Below, in pieces: positions 44,119 to 62,295 of a DNA stretch of 64,000 bases. Each line of letters starts with the position of its first letter. Within the stretch, counting starts at the first letter, position 1. A program made the position numbers and the translations under genes. The stretch lies in NCBI RefSeq assembly GCF_029227915.1, contig NC_079879.1, positions 25,238,501 through 25,302,500 of the forward strand, written 5' to 3'. This DNA is from Hydractinia symbiolongicarpus (lineage: Eukaryota; Cnidaria; Hydrozoa; Anthoathecata; Hydractiniidae). Under the pieces are notes generated by a model that was not told the DNA's origin, did no database searches, and saw nothing but the letters and a program-made list of their open reading frames with translations.

Positions 44119-46841
44119 CTAAAATTTTCGAAGTGTCAGGTCTGGCCGTGTGGGCAATGTTACGTGGTCGCAAGGAGGTTTAAGCTTGTTTACAACTTCT
44201 TTACCACAGATCTTTACCTTTACCCCACTCTCCTTTCTTTCAATTATGTCATTCATTATCGCATCAACAAAACTGAAAGACTTGGGTTCTTTCACAGGTT
44301 TCGCGACCCACTCTTTATTCAATTTGCTTGAGACAAACTTCCACTTTTTTTCACCGACCTTCTGACTCCCTTTACGCGCGCATTTTACAACAGCCTGCTT
44401 TCGACCAACGTTATTGTTATGGTCCAAGATAGCCAACTTCACTCGGGCGTTCATCACATTCAACTCGAAATGTTGCCGTTTTGGTGCGTACGCTGTTATC
44501 AGTGAGTGAAAAACTTCCACGCCCCCTGTGTGGTATGGTTCGCAAAGAAGTTCCATATCCTTCAAGTTTTTTTTATCAAGGACGATTTCTTCCAATGCAT
44601 TATACGCTGGCGAATGTTTCTCAATCCACTTCTTCTTTCGTGCCTCAGCACTAGAATAGGCTTCGTGTCGGCACCTGGGATACTTGGGATATTGCTTCGC
44701 GAAATTATGTTTATTCGTAACATGTTGAAGTATCGACTTCCACATTTGCACCAGCAGCTCTGGGTCACCTTGGCAGTTTTCGGCACACCAGAAAAGATGA
44801 TTTCCTATTGGTTTGATCCAATCCTGTAATATTCGCCTATCTTTTCGTTTTACTAATGGTCTAAGTTTGGCTTTGATGTTCTTAGCAAAATGCCATGGAT
44901 CATACCGATGCATGATATCTAACCTGTTTTCACGTATCCATTTAGCGATTTGCCTGTTTCGGTCCGTGGCAACTCTTCCTACAGGATAGTTATCGGACCT
45001 TAACTGCTCAAGGCAATTTTTGAAGCCTTGTAACTCCAAGGGCGCCGAACCTTTACCGGTTGTTGTTTGGATTGTGGTTGTCGCAACAATTTTGTTAGAC
45101 GCTGACGATTGTAAACTATATGTGCAATACTTGGCAGATTTACCAGGTGAGTCAAATCTGCCATCGCCAAGACATGCTTCATTCTCTCCCCGACTATCCT
45201 CTCTTGCACTGGCAATATTTTTCACGAAATGGTCGTTTACAGTTGGGATTATCAGTGATCGCTGAACATCATAGTATGTTCGTTGATTGACAAAATTTAA
45301 ACCAGAAAAATTCGCAACTTTCTTCCCCCTTTCATATGTGTTCCTAAAATAGTAATATATGATTTTAGGTGATCCAGACTGCAGCGTGCTATATGAGCAG
45401 CGAAAATAACAAAAAGTCAACATGTCCGAGAGATGAGGTTGCTTTCAACCCGTTTGAAAACATGGCATAGCCTGCTGTAAATTTGCATATCATCATGCAG
45501 CATGCAAAAGAAGATTTTTTTTACCTGAACAAAATATTGCAGAGGATAGCAACAAATTAAATGCTGGCATTTTTCCAAGCATGGGTTGACTTTTTCAGTC
45601 AAAAACCACATGCTCATTGATGCAATACCCTTTGTATAGTACACGTTCCCTGCTCACGCTTTTCGATACTGGTTGCGGTTCCATCACATGAACGACAGGG
45701 CAGTAAGTTAAATATTTCATCTAGCATGCTTTCGAAAACAACAAATTTCTTTTCTTTTAAAATGCTTCGTTCGGTTTCATGAGCATCACTAATATTGATT
45801 GACTCTTCTGCACTTTCAGCGATGTAATCAGAATCTTTTTCATCGTCAGTTGGTAAGGATTGTAATGACAAGTTTATAGGAGAGAGTGAGACGTCCTCAC
45901 AAACGTGCTTTCTTTTAGAAGGAGTGGAGCAAACAGTTTTTTCTTTGGAATATGCGTGATCGTTTACCACAGCAACGTAATTAGCATAAATGGAATAATA
46001 CTCGGGAGCTTGCGCTTCAAAGTCACATGATTCTAACCGATCAGTTTGACAGCTTCTGTTTAAGTCGCTTAGTGATATTTTACATTGAACTCCAACGTTC
46101 TTGTGGGTTGGTTCAATAATCTTGAAAGATAAAATAACTAAGTTTTACCGAAAAAAAAGTTGCAACAAATCAAAATCAGTTACAGCGTGACTTACATCCT
46201 TCACATTTATGATCATGATGGTTTCTTCTTCAACCAAAGTTGGATTTGTTTGAACATTCACAGTTTCGTTTTGAGAAACTTCGTTTTCCGTTAGCAGATG
46301 GCCGATAAGCTGTAAAACACAAAATTAAATACAACTCAGTGTAAACAGGACCTAAACAATATCATTTGAAAACACTCCAGAGGTAGTCTAGATAAAAAAT
46401 AGAAAGAAAACTGATGTAATTATATGTTAGAAAAAAGTGACCAACTTCAGAACGTGCTAATTCTTCACTTCGTCTAACAGATAATTTTCGTTGCTGTAAA
46501 TGTTTTGTGCCGTCCATGTTTATTTCATCGTATGTTTTGTGCGAAAATTTTGTTGGCACTGCCCCCGGTACTAACTCTTTCTTTTTTCTTTTCGTAAAAT
46601 ATTCCGGCAATGTTATTTCTTTTTTTAAACAATCTGGGTGAAAATGATCTTCGCATAACACAGCGTCTTTACCAAATTTCAACGTATTGATGTTCACATC
46701 GGCACGACCCATGTTGTTTATCCATCTCAAACAACGCAACTTTTCTTCGTTACTGTTCGGTCGAGGAATCATAAAAAAAGACTTCTTCACCTCTCCTTTC
46801 GCAGTACTATTTCTACAGCCATAAGCTTTACAAGTAGGCAT
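44119..46841 (-). pseudogene. THAP-domain Kolobok transposase, interrupted
   Basis: Four exons on the minus strand: 46841-46446, 46309-46196, 46120-45525, 45343-44119. Exon 1 encodes a THAP zinc-binding DNA-recognition domain: MPTCKAYGC start, C-x-C, later CLRWINNMGR, then CEDHFHPDC and a YF/VPGAVPT end. Exon 4 encodes the catalytic region with GDGRFDSPGKSAKYCTY, VATDRNRQIAKWIRE, RYDPWHFAKNIKAKL and the late EVFHSL. In exon 3 the frame holds to REQGTC, then shifts by one base near 45621-45629; the continuation reads INEHVVFD, then TGA (45595-45597) where a Trp is expected, then KSQPMLGKMPAFNLLLSSAI. The exon 3-4 junction is also off by one base. With these lesions no full-length transposase can be made. 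ATG at 46892 is an alternative upstream start. Confidence 0.82.
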
Positions 46842-47134
46842 CGTTTTTGGAAGAAAGATAACATCAACAAATACGCTGTTACGTTTGTTCACATTGTGTA
46901 AACAACTTTAAAAAAGATGAAGAGATCAAAAAATTGAAATGAGCGTAAAATACGTCATAGATCTCCATCGCAGATTTTTTATGATTTAAACATGGCGATT
47001 ACTGTTGTCAACTTTTATGCTAGAAAAGGGATGTAAATTCAAAGAATTTCAATTTTTTTATATACCATCAAAATAAGTAGGGTTTGTAAAAGATATTTCC
47101 GAAGAAAAAAAATTTGGGCTTAATTCCCCTTTAA

Positions 47135-48870
47135 CCCTTCATAGCAAACGCAATTAGCCAATATTATGTTATTTTGTGGAATAAGTTTCCGGAAAATTGT
47201 GACACCGGGCTGAGCACTTAGCACAGATAAACAACCGGTATTTCCAAATAAACTTTATTGTCGTGATTCTGAAATTAAGCTGCGTGCAACGAAAAACAAA
47301 ATCCGTAAAAATCGGATTCTGCGTAAAGCTGACATGACGGTGCGGCGCAACTTTTTAGAATACGTCTATTTTTAAAAATTCTAAAATTCAAATCTCAATT
47401 ATTATGATACACTTTCAAATTAACAATGAACCTGAACAAATAAAAAATTCACATGTAACACTATTATACTATAGAAAATTCCATCATACAAATCAACAAC
47501 CATTAGTTGAGAAATAAAAATATTAACCTTTGAGTTTTTAGATGTTCCAAACTTGTGCTTAATTTTTGTCAATGTATTCTCGTTGTTTTTTTTAGCTTTC
47601 TGTCGTTTCGTAGTTGATTCTGCTCGTTTTCTGCTTTAGTAACCTGAAACGCGTCGAAACCAATGTCATTTTTATTTTCCAGTTTAGTTATTGTTAAAAC
47701 TAAGATGTTTAACTGAGAGCATTAAGTAATGAGAAGAAATCCTAATCGCGAAAAAATCCAACAGTACCAACTATTAGTCATGTTTAGTTAACAACTGGTG
47801 AAATAAAGGTATTAGTTTAATTAATATGTGGTGTTTTTACACTGGCCAAATGAAATAGTATAAAAAAGGTTTGAACCTATTGGCTCTTCAGTTTTAGAAT
47901 TTAGGCATTTTGAAAGAGGGCGGTAAGATATTTTGAAGAAAATTGACTGACTAAACTAGCTATCGGAAATACAACAATTCTTAACAGGTGTGTTTCAGAC
48001 TTCACTACACGATTACCTAGCTTCACGTTTTGTTGATTGAACTGAGGGGGCATTCTAGCTACGTGAAGAATACTTTGTATGTAGCAGGCCTTGCAAAGAT
48101 CGTATTAATACTGTATTTCTATTAGTTAAAAATAAAAACAAAGCATTCCTTTCGGTTCCTAAAAATTTTTTTAAGGCCCCGCTGAATGGACAACCAATCC
48201 TACGCATCCAGGCTCTCAGCTGTTTCTATCATTTCTCTCTCTATCTATGATCAGGCGATAGTGTGAACGTCCACAGGTAATTTGTAGATCACGCCTAAAT
48301 GAGGCGTTTAACATGTGATTAACGCCAGTTAGACGTCTAGTGGGATGTTACCTAAAATTTTTCCAAGATATGCAAAAACCGTTTGTTTGAACTCGCACAC
48401 TCTTTCAACAGGGCAACCCAAAATTAGTTTAAAAACAAAAGCTGATGAAAAATCATGAGGTTTAACTGAAAATTTCTGCAGACCTTTTTGCAATTTAAAT
48501 AACAAGTCAATACCATTTTCGTACGTGTTAAGGTTCATATTTAAAGAATTAGTAAAGAGAATTTGTATACATAATACACAATAAATAATGCAGTTTTTTG
48601 GAAAGCTTAAAATAGTTACTGTCATATTAAGCACAAAAAAATAATCCGGGCCTAACCACAGACTAATAAATATTTACTTACAAAAACTTTCCTACTAAGC
48701 TAAGAACAGAAAAGATCATTGCTCAAGAAATCCATTGAAAAAGGAACAAACAAGAGGCTTGTATTTCTAAAAAATACAGTTAATATACGTCGAAAAAAAC
48801 TTCTTATTTACATAAATATTTTATCAAGACAGTTGGTACCTTTTACAAAAATAAAATATTTTTTTCCACA
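47135..48870. other. gene-free stretch
   Basis: 3' flank of NAXD and intergenic AT-rich DNA. A 101-codon frame at 48329-48634 (-) has no recognisable motif and is not called. Confidence 0.4.
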
Positions 48871-49815
48871 TCATACTTCCTCAAACAGTTGTTTAAATAC
48901 AGAAGGAATTTTCGCAACCATGTCATTAGTTATCATCCCTCTATCGTTCTCAACAAAAGCAACTTCGTTCAGCTTCTTTGTGAACCTACAGGCACCATAC
49001 CCCGCAAGAAGTGTCTTGTGTTCATTTTTCGAAATCTCTGCCCAATGACTAAAAACTGCGATGGCTCCAGACAATATATCACCCTGTCCTCCACATCGTC
49101 GATTGCTTCCACCAATAGCAACAGTTTTAAATTCTGAATTAAATATCTTGTCAACAGCGCCTTTCCGAACAACAGTAACATTTTTAAAACGTTGTGAAAA
49201 GTTAAAATCTGCATCTTCGTCGATTTCAATTGATACAGCAGAGCACAATCTTTGAAATTCAATTTCGTTCGGTGTTACAACAGCAGTTGAGAAGTTTTCC
49301 ATTAAATCTGGAAACTTCGTCAACACATGCAAGCCATCTGCATCAATGATTGTAGTTACGCCACTAGATTTTAACTTTTGTATGATACGATAAGACAATT
49401 CGACTGTGGTGTCGTCCCGCCCTAAGCCAGGACCAATAACAACCACGTGTAGCCGCTGCAACCAATTTTCCAGCTGTTCAAACGCATCTGAGTCATTTAG
49501 AATTGGATGCACAATCAGATCAGGACTGTAACACTTGATTGCAGTACCAGCATCTTGAGAACAAAACACATGTGCTAAGTCAGCGCCAAGACGAAGCGCT
49601 GTCATAGCAGAAAAATATGGCGCTCCTGTATACTCTCTGCTACCTCCTATAATACCAATCCGACCAGCTTCACCTTTATGCTGCTTTGATGTTAATTGCG
49701 GTATTATACTTTGGACATCGCTTAAATGAAAATCGAGAACAGCGTGCTTAGACATGCTTCTGTATTTCGTAAAATTTCTTCCAAAATGGTTAAAATTTTG
49801 AACTGCTTTTAACAT
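48871..49815 (-). CDS. NAXD: ATP-dependent (S)-NAD(P)H-hydrate dehydratase
   Basis: Metabolite-repair enzyme that dehydrates damaged NADHX/NADPHX back to NADH/NADPH using ATP, working with the NAXE epimerase. 314 codons in a single exon. Ribokinase-like fold motifs of the family are present in order: GEAGRIGIIGGSREYTGAPY, RLGADLAHVFC, VVVIGPGLGRDD, TTIIDADGLHVL, VVTPNEIEFQRL, VVRKGAVD and the ATP/anion-hole motif NRRCGGQGDILSGAIAV. The N-terminus (MLKAVQNFNHFGRNFTKYRS) is basic and free of acids, compatible with mitochondrial import, and a second Met (SMSKH) could give a cytosolic form. Length agrees with the family. The lack of introns contrasts with every neighbouring gene and suggests a retrocopy or intron loss. 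No disabling mutation is visible. Confidence 0.95.
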   Translation of the reverse strand: MLKAVQNFNHFGRNFTKYRSMSKHAVLDFHLSDVQSIIPQLTSKQHKGEAGRIGIIGGSREYTGAPYFSAMTALRLGADLAHVFCSQDAGTAIKCYSPDLIVHPILNDSDAFEQLENWLQRLHVVVIGPGLGRDDTTVELSYRIIQKLKSSGVTTIIDADGLHVLTKFPDLMENFSTAVVTPNEIEFQRLCSAVSIEIDEDADFNFSQRFKNVTVVRKGAVDKIFNSEFKTVAIGGSNRRCGGQGDILSGAIAVFSHWAEISKNEHKTLLAGYGACRFTKKLNEVAFVENDRGMITNDMVAKIPSVFKQLFEEV

Positions 49816-50397
49816 CCGTAAGTTTTGTTTGAAAGTGAACTTTTCTGAAAGACGAACAACACACTAATTAAAACAATTATAAAAACATTGACAGGCTATC
49901 CGAGTTGTGGGTGCCATTGAACAAATCAAACGCTATAATACATTAAACCAAACGGATAACATCATGTTTTCGATTCCAACAATCAATGTTGTCATAGATT
50001 TGGGAGTTGAGGATTTAGAATGTGGTCCATTGATCTAATCAAAAAATACAATTCTGTTTCTTTAGTCATTTCGCTAGTTATACATTTTGTACAACGCACA
50101 AACAAAATATTAGCGATGACATAAATAAAATTATCTCTCATAGCGAGGAGCTTATCCAAAAAAAATCATTGCAAAAATTATCCTAGTACAAATAATATAA
50201 TTTCAAGAAATGACTTCCAATGTTGCACGAATTCCACGCAAAATGTGAAATTTTTTATTGAGAGTTGCTTAATACGCAATGAACAAACAAACAAAAATAT
50301 TTAACAGCATTTAAATCGCTTAAAGGAGATAACAGATGAGTTGAATGAGGTAACACAAATTGGAAAGTCGCAACCGAAGACTAAAAAAACATAAAAA
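49816..50397. other. spacer between NAXD start and ACAT1 stop
   Basis: Holds the NAXD promoter region and the ACAT1 3' UTR. A minus-strand AATAAA (TTTATT at 50254-50259) lies about 140 nt after the ACAT1 stop. Nothing else recognised. Confidence 0.4.
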
Positions 50398-58577
<8,180 letters not shown>

Positions 58578-58603
58578 TTTATATAATCGATATGGGTCAC
58601 TTT

Positions 58604-58672
58604 CTCGCACATGCACCCTCACGCAACAAACAGCACAGGGCAGCACTCTGCGTGAGGGTGCATATGTGAAGT
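58604..58672. repeat. inverted repeat just upstream of the ACAT1 start
   Basis: CACATGCACCCTCACGCA and TGCGTGAGGGTGCATATGTG lie about 25 bp apart, within 100 bp upstream of the ACAT1 ATG on the minus strand. It could be a paired regulatory site, a hairpin in the 5' UTR, or a fold-back insertion; the sequence alone does not decide. Confidence 0.6.
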
Positions 58673-59841
58673 TCGCCTCCTGAATGTATTTTTCGGCTTG
58701 CTTAGGGAAATGAGGGCGGGAAATCTTTCCGATCATAAATTCCCTATCTAGGGCAGGTATAATTGTAATTTTTTTAGATATTGAACAAAATCGATGCCAC
58801 GAATTCGTATTTGTATATCGTTTTTTTTTGCATCGAGGCCACCCCCTTTCTAGTTTAAGAAAAGCGCAATACTTTTAATTTACTCTTTATTTTATTCTCA
58901 TACATTTCTACAAGGCAATAAAAGCCAGTTTTGTTAAAAAATGTGGCTAAATTTTTTTGGCTTCTCGGTAATTTAAGAATGCTATAAACGTGTTGAAGAG
59001 TCTAGTTGATAAAATTGGACGAAAATTTTGGTCGACGAAGTGTGAGCAGATTACTCAAGGCTACTGGAAATATGCAGTGAACACGTTAAAGTTACCTGGT
59101 CAACACACACGATAAAAATGATAATTTTCAGCCTTATTTGCAGGTAATCAACGAATTCAACTAGTAGGAAGAAGTCTGAGATTACGTAATTAACGTATTA
59201 GGGCGAATGTTGGGAAAAATTTTCGCGATGCACAAATTATTAGCACGGATTGCCATTTTTGGGGCGCTTGAGTGCAATTAATTAGTGCGTTTTTTTATCT
59301 AAAATCTCACTTTATTCGCGCTGTTTTGTTCTGCATGATTTATGGCACTATTTGATAGCCATTAAAATACACAGAAGAAGTTCTGGGGTAAAGGGTATTT
59401 TAATAAATATTAGAAAGAAAAACAACAAAATAAAGTTTTAGTAACGTTTTTACAAGGTAAACATTTATGTCGATAAAAAAGTTATGCAAAAAATATACAA
59501 CTAAAACAATTTCACACTATTTAGACAGGATGGTGGGCGAGGCTCGGGATCTCGTTAGGAGTGGTCACTGGGTGGGCATATATAGATTGGGGTATGGGAC
59601 ACAAGAAAATGGCGGCGGGCTAAACTTATAAAACAATATTTACAAAACATAAACGAAAATAACTGCAGCCACCATTTTTCTTTTATTTCACGGAAAATAT
59701 TCGCTTTGTCTTGTGTATAGGAAAATAACCAATATAAGAGCACTTTTTTAAGGTAAAAAACCAATATTACATAAAAAAAATAATCGTAAAAGATAAAAGA
59801 GAAGGAGTGTATTCAGGAATGTTGTTGTGTTTAAAAATAAA
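58673..59841. other. ACAT1 upstream region and SMC6 3' flank
   Basis: No gene supported. It should contain the ACAT1 promoter and the SMC6 3' UTR, which face the same direction. Confidence 0.4.
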
Positions 59842-61882
59842 TTAGGCAGTCGGGAAGGAGAGCGTCTGTTGTCCACGTTCGGGGTCGTTTAATCGGAACA
59901 GCCGCACACGTTCGCTGCCAGCTACAGAGCTAAACAAGAAGAAAATTTACTTTAAAAACGTGTGCCGTGGAAATCGTGAATTCCTAAAAAAGCATTTAAA
60001 CTGTTCACACTTACCTCATGTCTTGTGGTGTGAGAAGTATAAATTGACGATGTCTTTGTTCTTTTGCTATCTTCATTAGCATCCCCATTGAAATACGACG
60101 ATTCACCATGTCCTATAACACCAAGAAACGAAAAATTATGTTGACTACACGACACAGTAGAAAAATAGTATTGGGATACCTTAAAAAATAAGACTTCGTT
60201 TTTGAGTTCCTTTAGGTTAAGAAAATTTTCAAACCCGTGAACAGGCAAATATTGGCTAACTGGCTTTTAAATACTAGTTACAGTTTTTTGCAACCTTTTT
60301 GTTGTTGTGTTTTTGTAAAAAAATATAAGTCTTTCCCATTTCCCAAATTTAAGAAACTTCGACTTTTCTAAAGTAAATCCGGGGTGATATAAGGTGTTAA
60401 AATTTTGTTGTAGAGTCGTTTAAAATTTAAAAATAGCTTATCTGAAGTTCCAGAGAGCTCAACAAAAATATAAGGGGTCTTGTACTAGTAACAACATTTT
60501 TAAGACTTAATGTTCCAATTTTTTTTTCTAGAACCCTTATAATTAAAATTTATATTATAAGTTTAGATTGTTATCCTTTAACATGTCAAATGCTATATGA
60601 CGTCATAATTTAGGCAGAATAATTAAATATTAAAATCGTAAAATCAAACATAATATAATTTCGACATCATTTTAATCACCTCGGATTCCCTTTAGGAACA
60701 TTGAAGTACTTAGGGTAGTTAAAGAGTGTAACATGCCGCGTCAGGGAACCGAATGTGTTATACATGAATAGTAGACTTATTACTGTTCGGAATAGAATAC
60801 CATCCTATAGTTTTTACTGTTTAAAATTCCTAAATTTCGTGGTGATTTTTTAACACAACAGAAGTTAGCTCTTGCATGAAAATGTTACGTTACCATAAAC
60901 ACGTCAAATTCGTCAAGACAACGAAATGGTGCTTCCATCGCATCCCACAATGCCATGATAAAACAAATTGTAGAAAACGACCGCTCTCCACCGGAGAGTG
61001 CTTTTGAATCCTTGGTACTAGCTCCTTCTGCATTTTCAACGTTCACCTAAAAAGTAGACCATACTTTAATTGTTTTTTTACTTCATAATTTGGCAAAATT
61101 AATAATTGGCAAAATTTTGGAACAATAAAATTTTGTGAACTGAGAAAAGGTATTTGTCATTATTTAGATTCGTTTTTTTCTTCCTTTTAGAAAATAAACA
61201 ACACCTTTAAGATGTTTTAAATCAATAGACAGAATTTTCAAAAATAAATATTAACAAATATTAAAGTCGTTATTACAACTGGTGATTTGTATTTTACGTA
61301 CAGCGTCTTCCTTAAGATATTTATTGAAATTATAAAACTTTAATTTCACTTTTTTGCGTTTAAATTAATCGAAGAAAATAAAATTGCAAAAGGTTATGCA
61401 AAATATTTCTAAAAATATAATTTTTCCTAGCATAAAACAAAAACGGGATTAATTGTATTTTCTGCTCTGCGCATGCGTTAAACAATCATTAAACCGTCAG
61501 GTGACACTGTATATCTATAACTTTTCTGGTTACCTGAACAACTAAGGTCTCTTCTTCGTGGTTGATTTTCATCTTACCAACGTAACCTCGTTGCGACAAA
61601 AGCATTTCAAAGAAGTATCTGGCACGAAGAGTGAGAAGCCTTTGGAATTTCGCAAAACTTCGTGACCTGCGACGAATCGCGCAGTCAAGGAACTAGAAGG
61701 AAAAACGAACATAATAAATATACCTGAACGGAAAGGGATTCTGCATCATGATTAAATGTCAATTTTCCACTGTAACCCCTCTGTGAGAGCATCATTTGGA
61801 AGTAATACACTGCTCGTATAACAATGTATTGTTGGAAGTCTTTAAATCGCTGGCTACGACGTACGAGCGCTTTATGGGAAGC
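59842..61882 (-). CDS. SMC6: structural maintenance of chromosomes protein 6, C-terminal exons
   Basis: C-terminal ATPase lobe of SMC6, partner of SMC5 in the complex for recombination repair. Exons on the minus strand: 61882-61724 (exon B), 61692-61534 (exon A), 61046-60894, 60112-60015, 59929-59842 (stop TAA). The 61046 exon holds the ABC signature and Walker [16 protein letters not shown] and [11 protein letters not shown]; the next has [12 protein letters not shown] and [10 protein letters not shown]; the last ends [13 protein letters not shown], as in animal SMC6. Exons A and B are both 159 nt, both phase 0, and encode alternative forms of the same segment (26 of 53 residues identical by eye; both contain MLSQRGY- or LLSQRGY-GK). 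They are separated by 31 nt and are probably mutually exclusive. Upstream exons (Walker A, hinge, coiled coils) were not found in the window. Confidence 0.93.
60370..60692. mobile_element. degraded MITE in an SMC6 intron
   Basis: TAAAGTAAATCCGGGGTGAT on the left is loosely mirrored by ATCACCTCGGATTCCCTTTA on the right, with AT-rich DNA between. It resembles the left end of the 57.5-kb repeat. No clear target-site duplication remains. Confidence 0.4.
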
Positions 61883-62295
61883 CTATAAAACATAGGTGAT
61901 GTATTTTGGGGAAGTCTTAAAATCGGTGGCTACAACGTACCAGCGCTTTATGAGAAGCCTATAAAACATAGGTGATGTATTTTGGGAAGTCTTAAAATCG
62001 CTGGCTACGACGTACCAGCGCTTTATGAGAAGCCTATAAAACATAGGTGATGTATTTTGGGAAGTCTCAAAATCGCTGGCTACGACGTACCAGCGCTTTA
62101 TGGGAAGCCTAAAAACATAGGTAATGTATTTTGGGAAGTCTTAAAATCGCTGGCTACGACGTACCAGAGCTTTATGGGAAGCCTATAAAACATAGGTGAC
62201 GTATTTTGGGAAGTCTTAAAATCGCTGGCTACGACGTACCAGAGCTTTATGGGAAGCCTATAAAACATAGGTGAGGTGTTTTGGAAAGTCTTATA
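61883..62295 (-). repeat. tandem array duplicating the SMC6 exon B splice acceptor
   Basis: Five units of 74-76 bp. Read on the minus strand each unit is CACCTATGTTTTATAG (a 3' splice site) followed by GCTTCCCATAAAGC, CTGGTACGTCGTAGCCAGCG and ATTTTAAGACTTCC, which are the first roughly 50 nt of exon B with small changes. In each unit the exon-B frame meets TAA where exon B has AAA. The array ends where the true exon B begins. It is a tandem amplification of an intron-exon junction. Confidence 0.9.

Larger units (their letters stand above)
42840..47130. mobile_element. Kolobok-type DNA transposon, both ends present
   Basis: The left end AGGGGAACTAAGCC (42840) is matched by the right end GGCTTAATTCCCCT (47130) in reverse complement with one mismatch. 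TTAA sits directly outside each end (42836-42839 and 47131-47134), the target-site duplication of Kolobok and piggyBac elements. Inward, GACGTATATTACGCTG on the left and its counterpart GAGCGTAAAATACGTC on the right show extended subterminal inverted similarity. It holds two convergent genes: a P2X7 ballast-type zinc-domain gene (+) and a THAP-domain transposase (-), with about 100 bp between their stops. The element is full length (4,291 bp), but its transposase is damaged. Confidence 0.88.

Noticed and set aside
48329-48634. 101-codon minus-strand frame downstream of NAXD
   Set aside because: Partly plausible codon use (CPVERVCEFKQTVFAYLG) but no family match, no clear splice partners; not strong enough to call.
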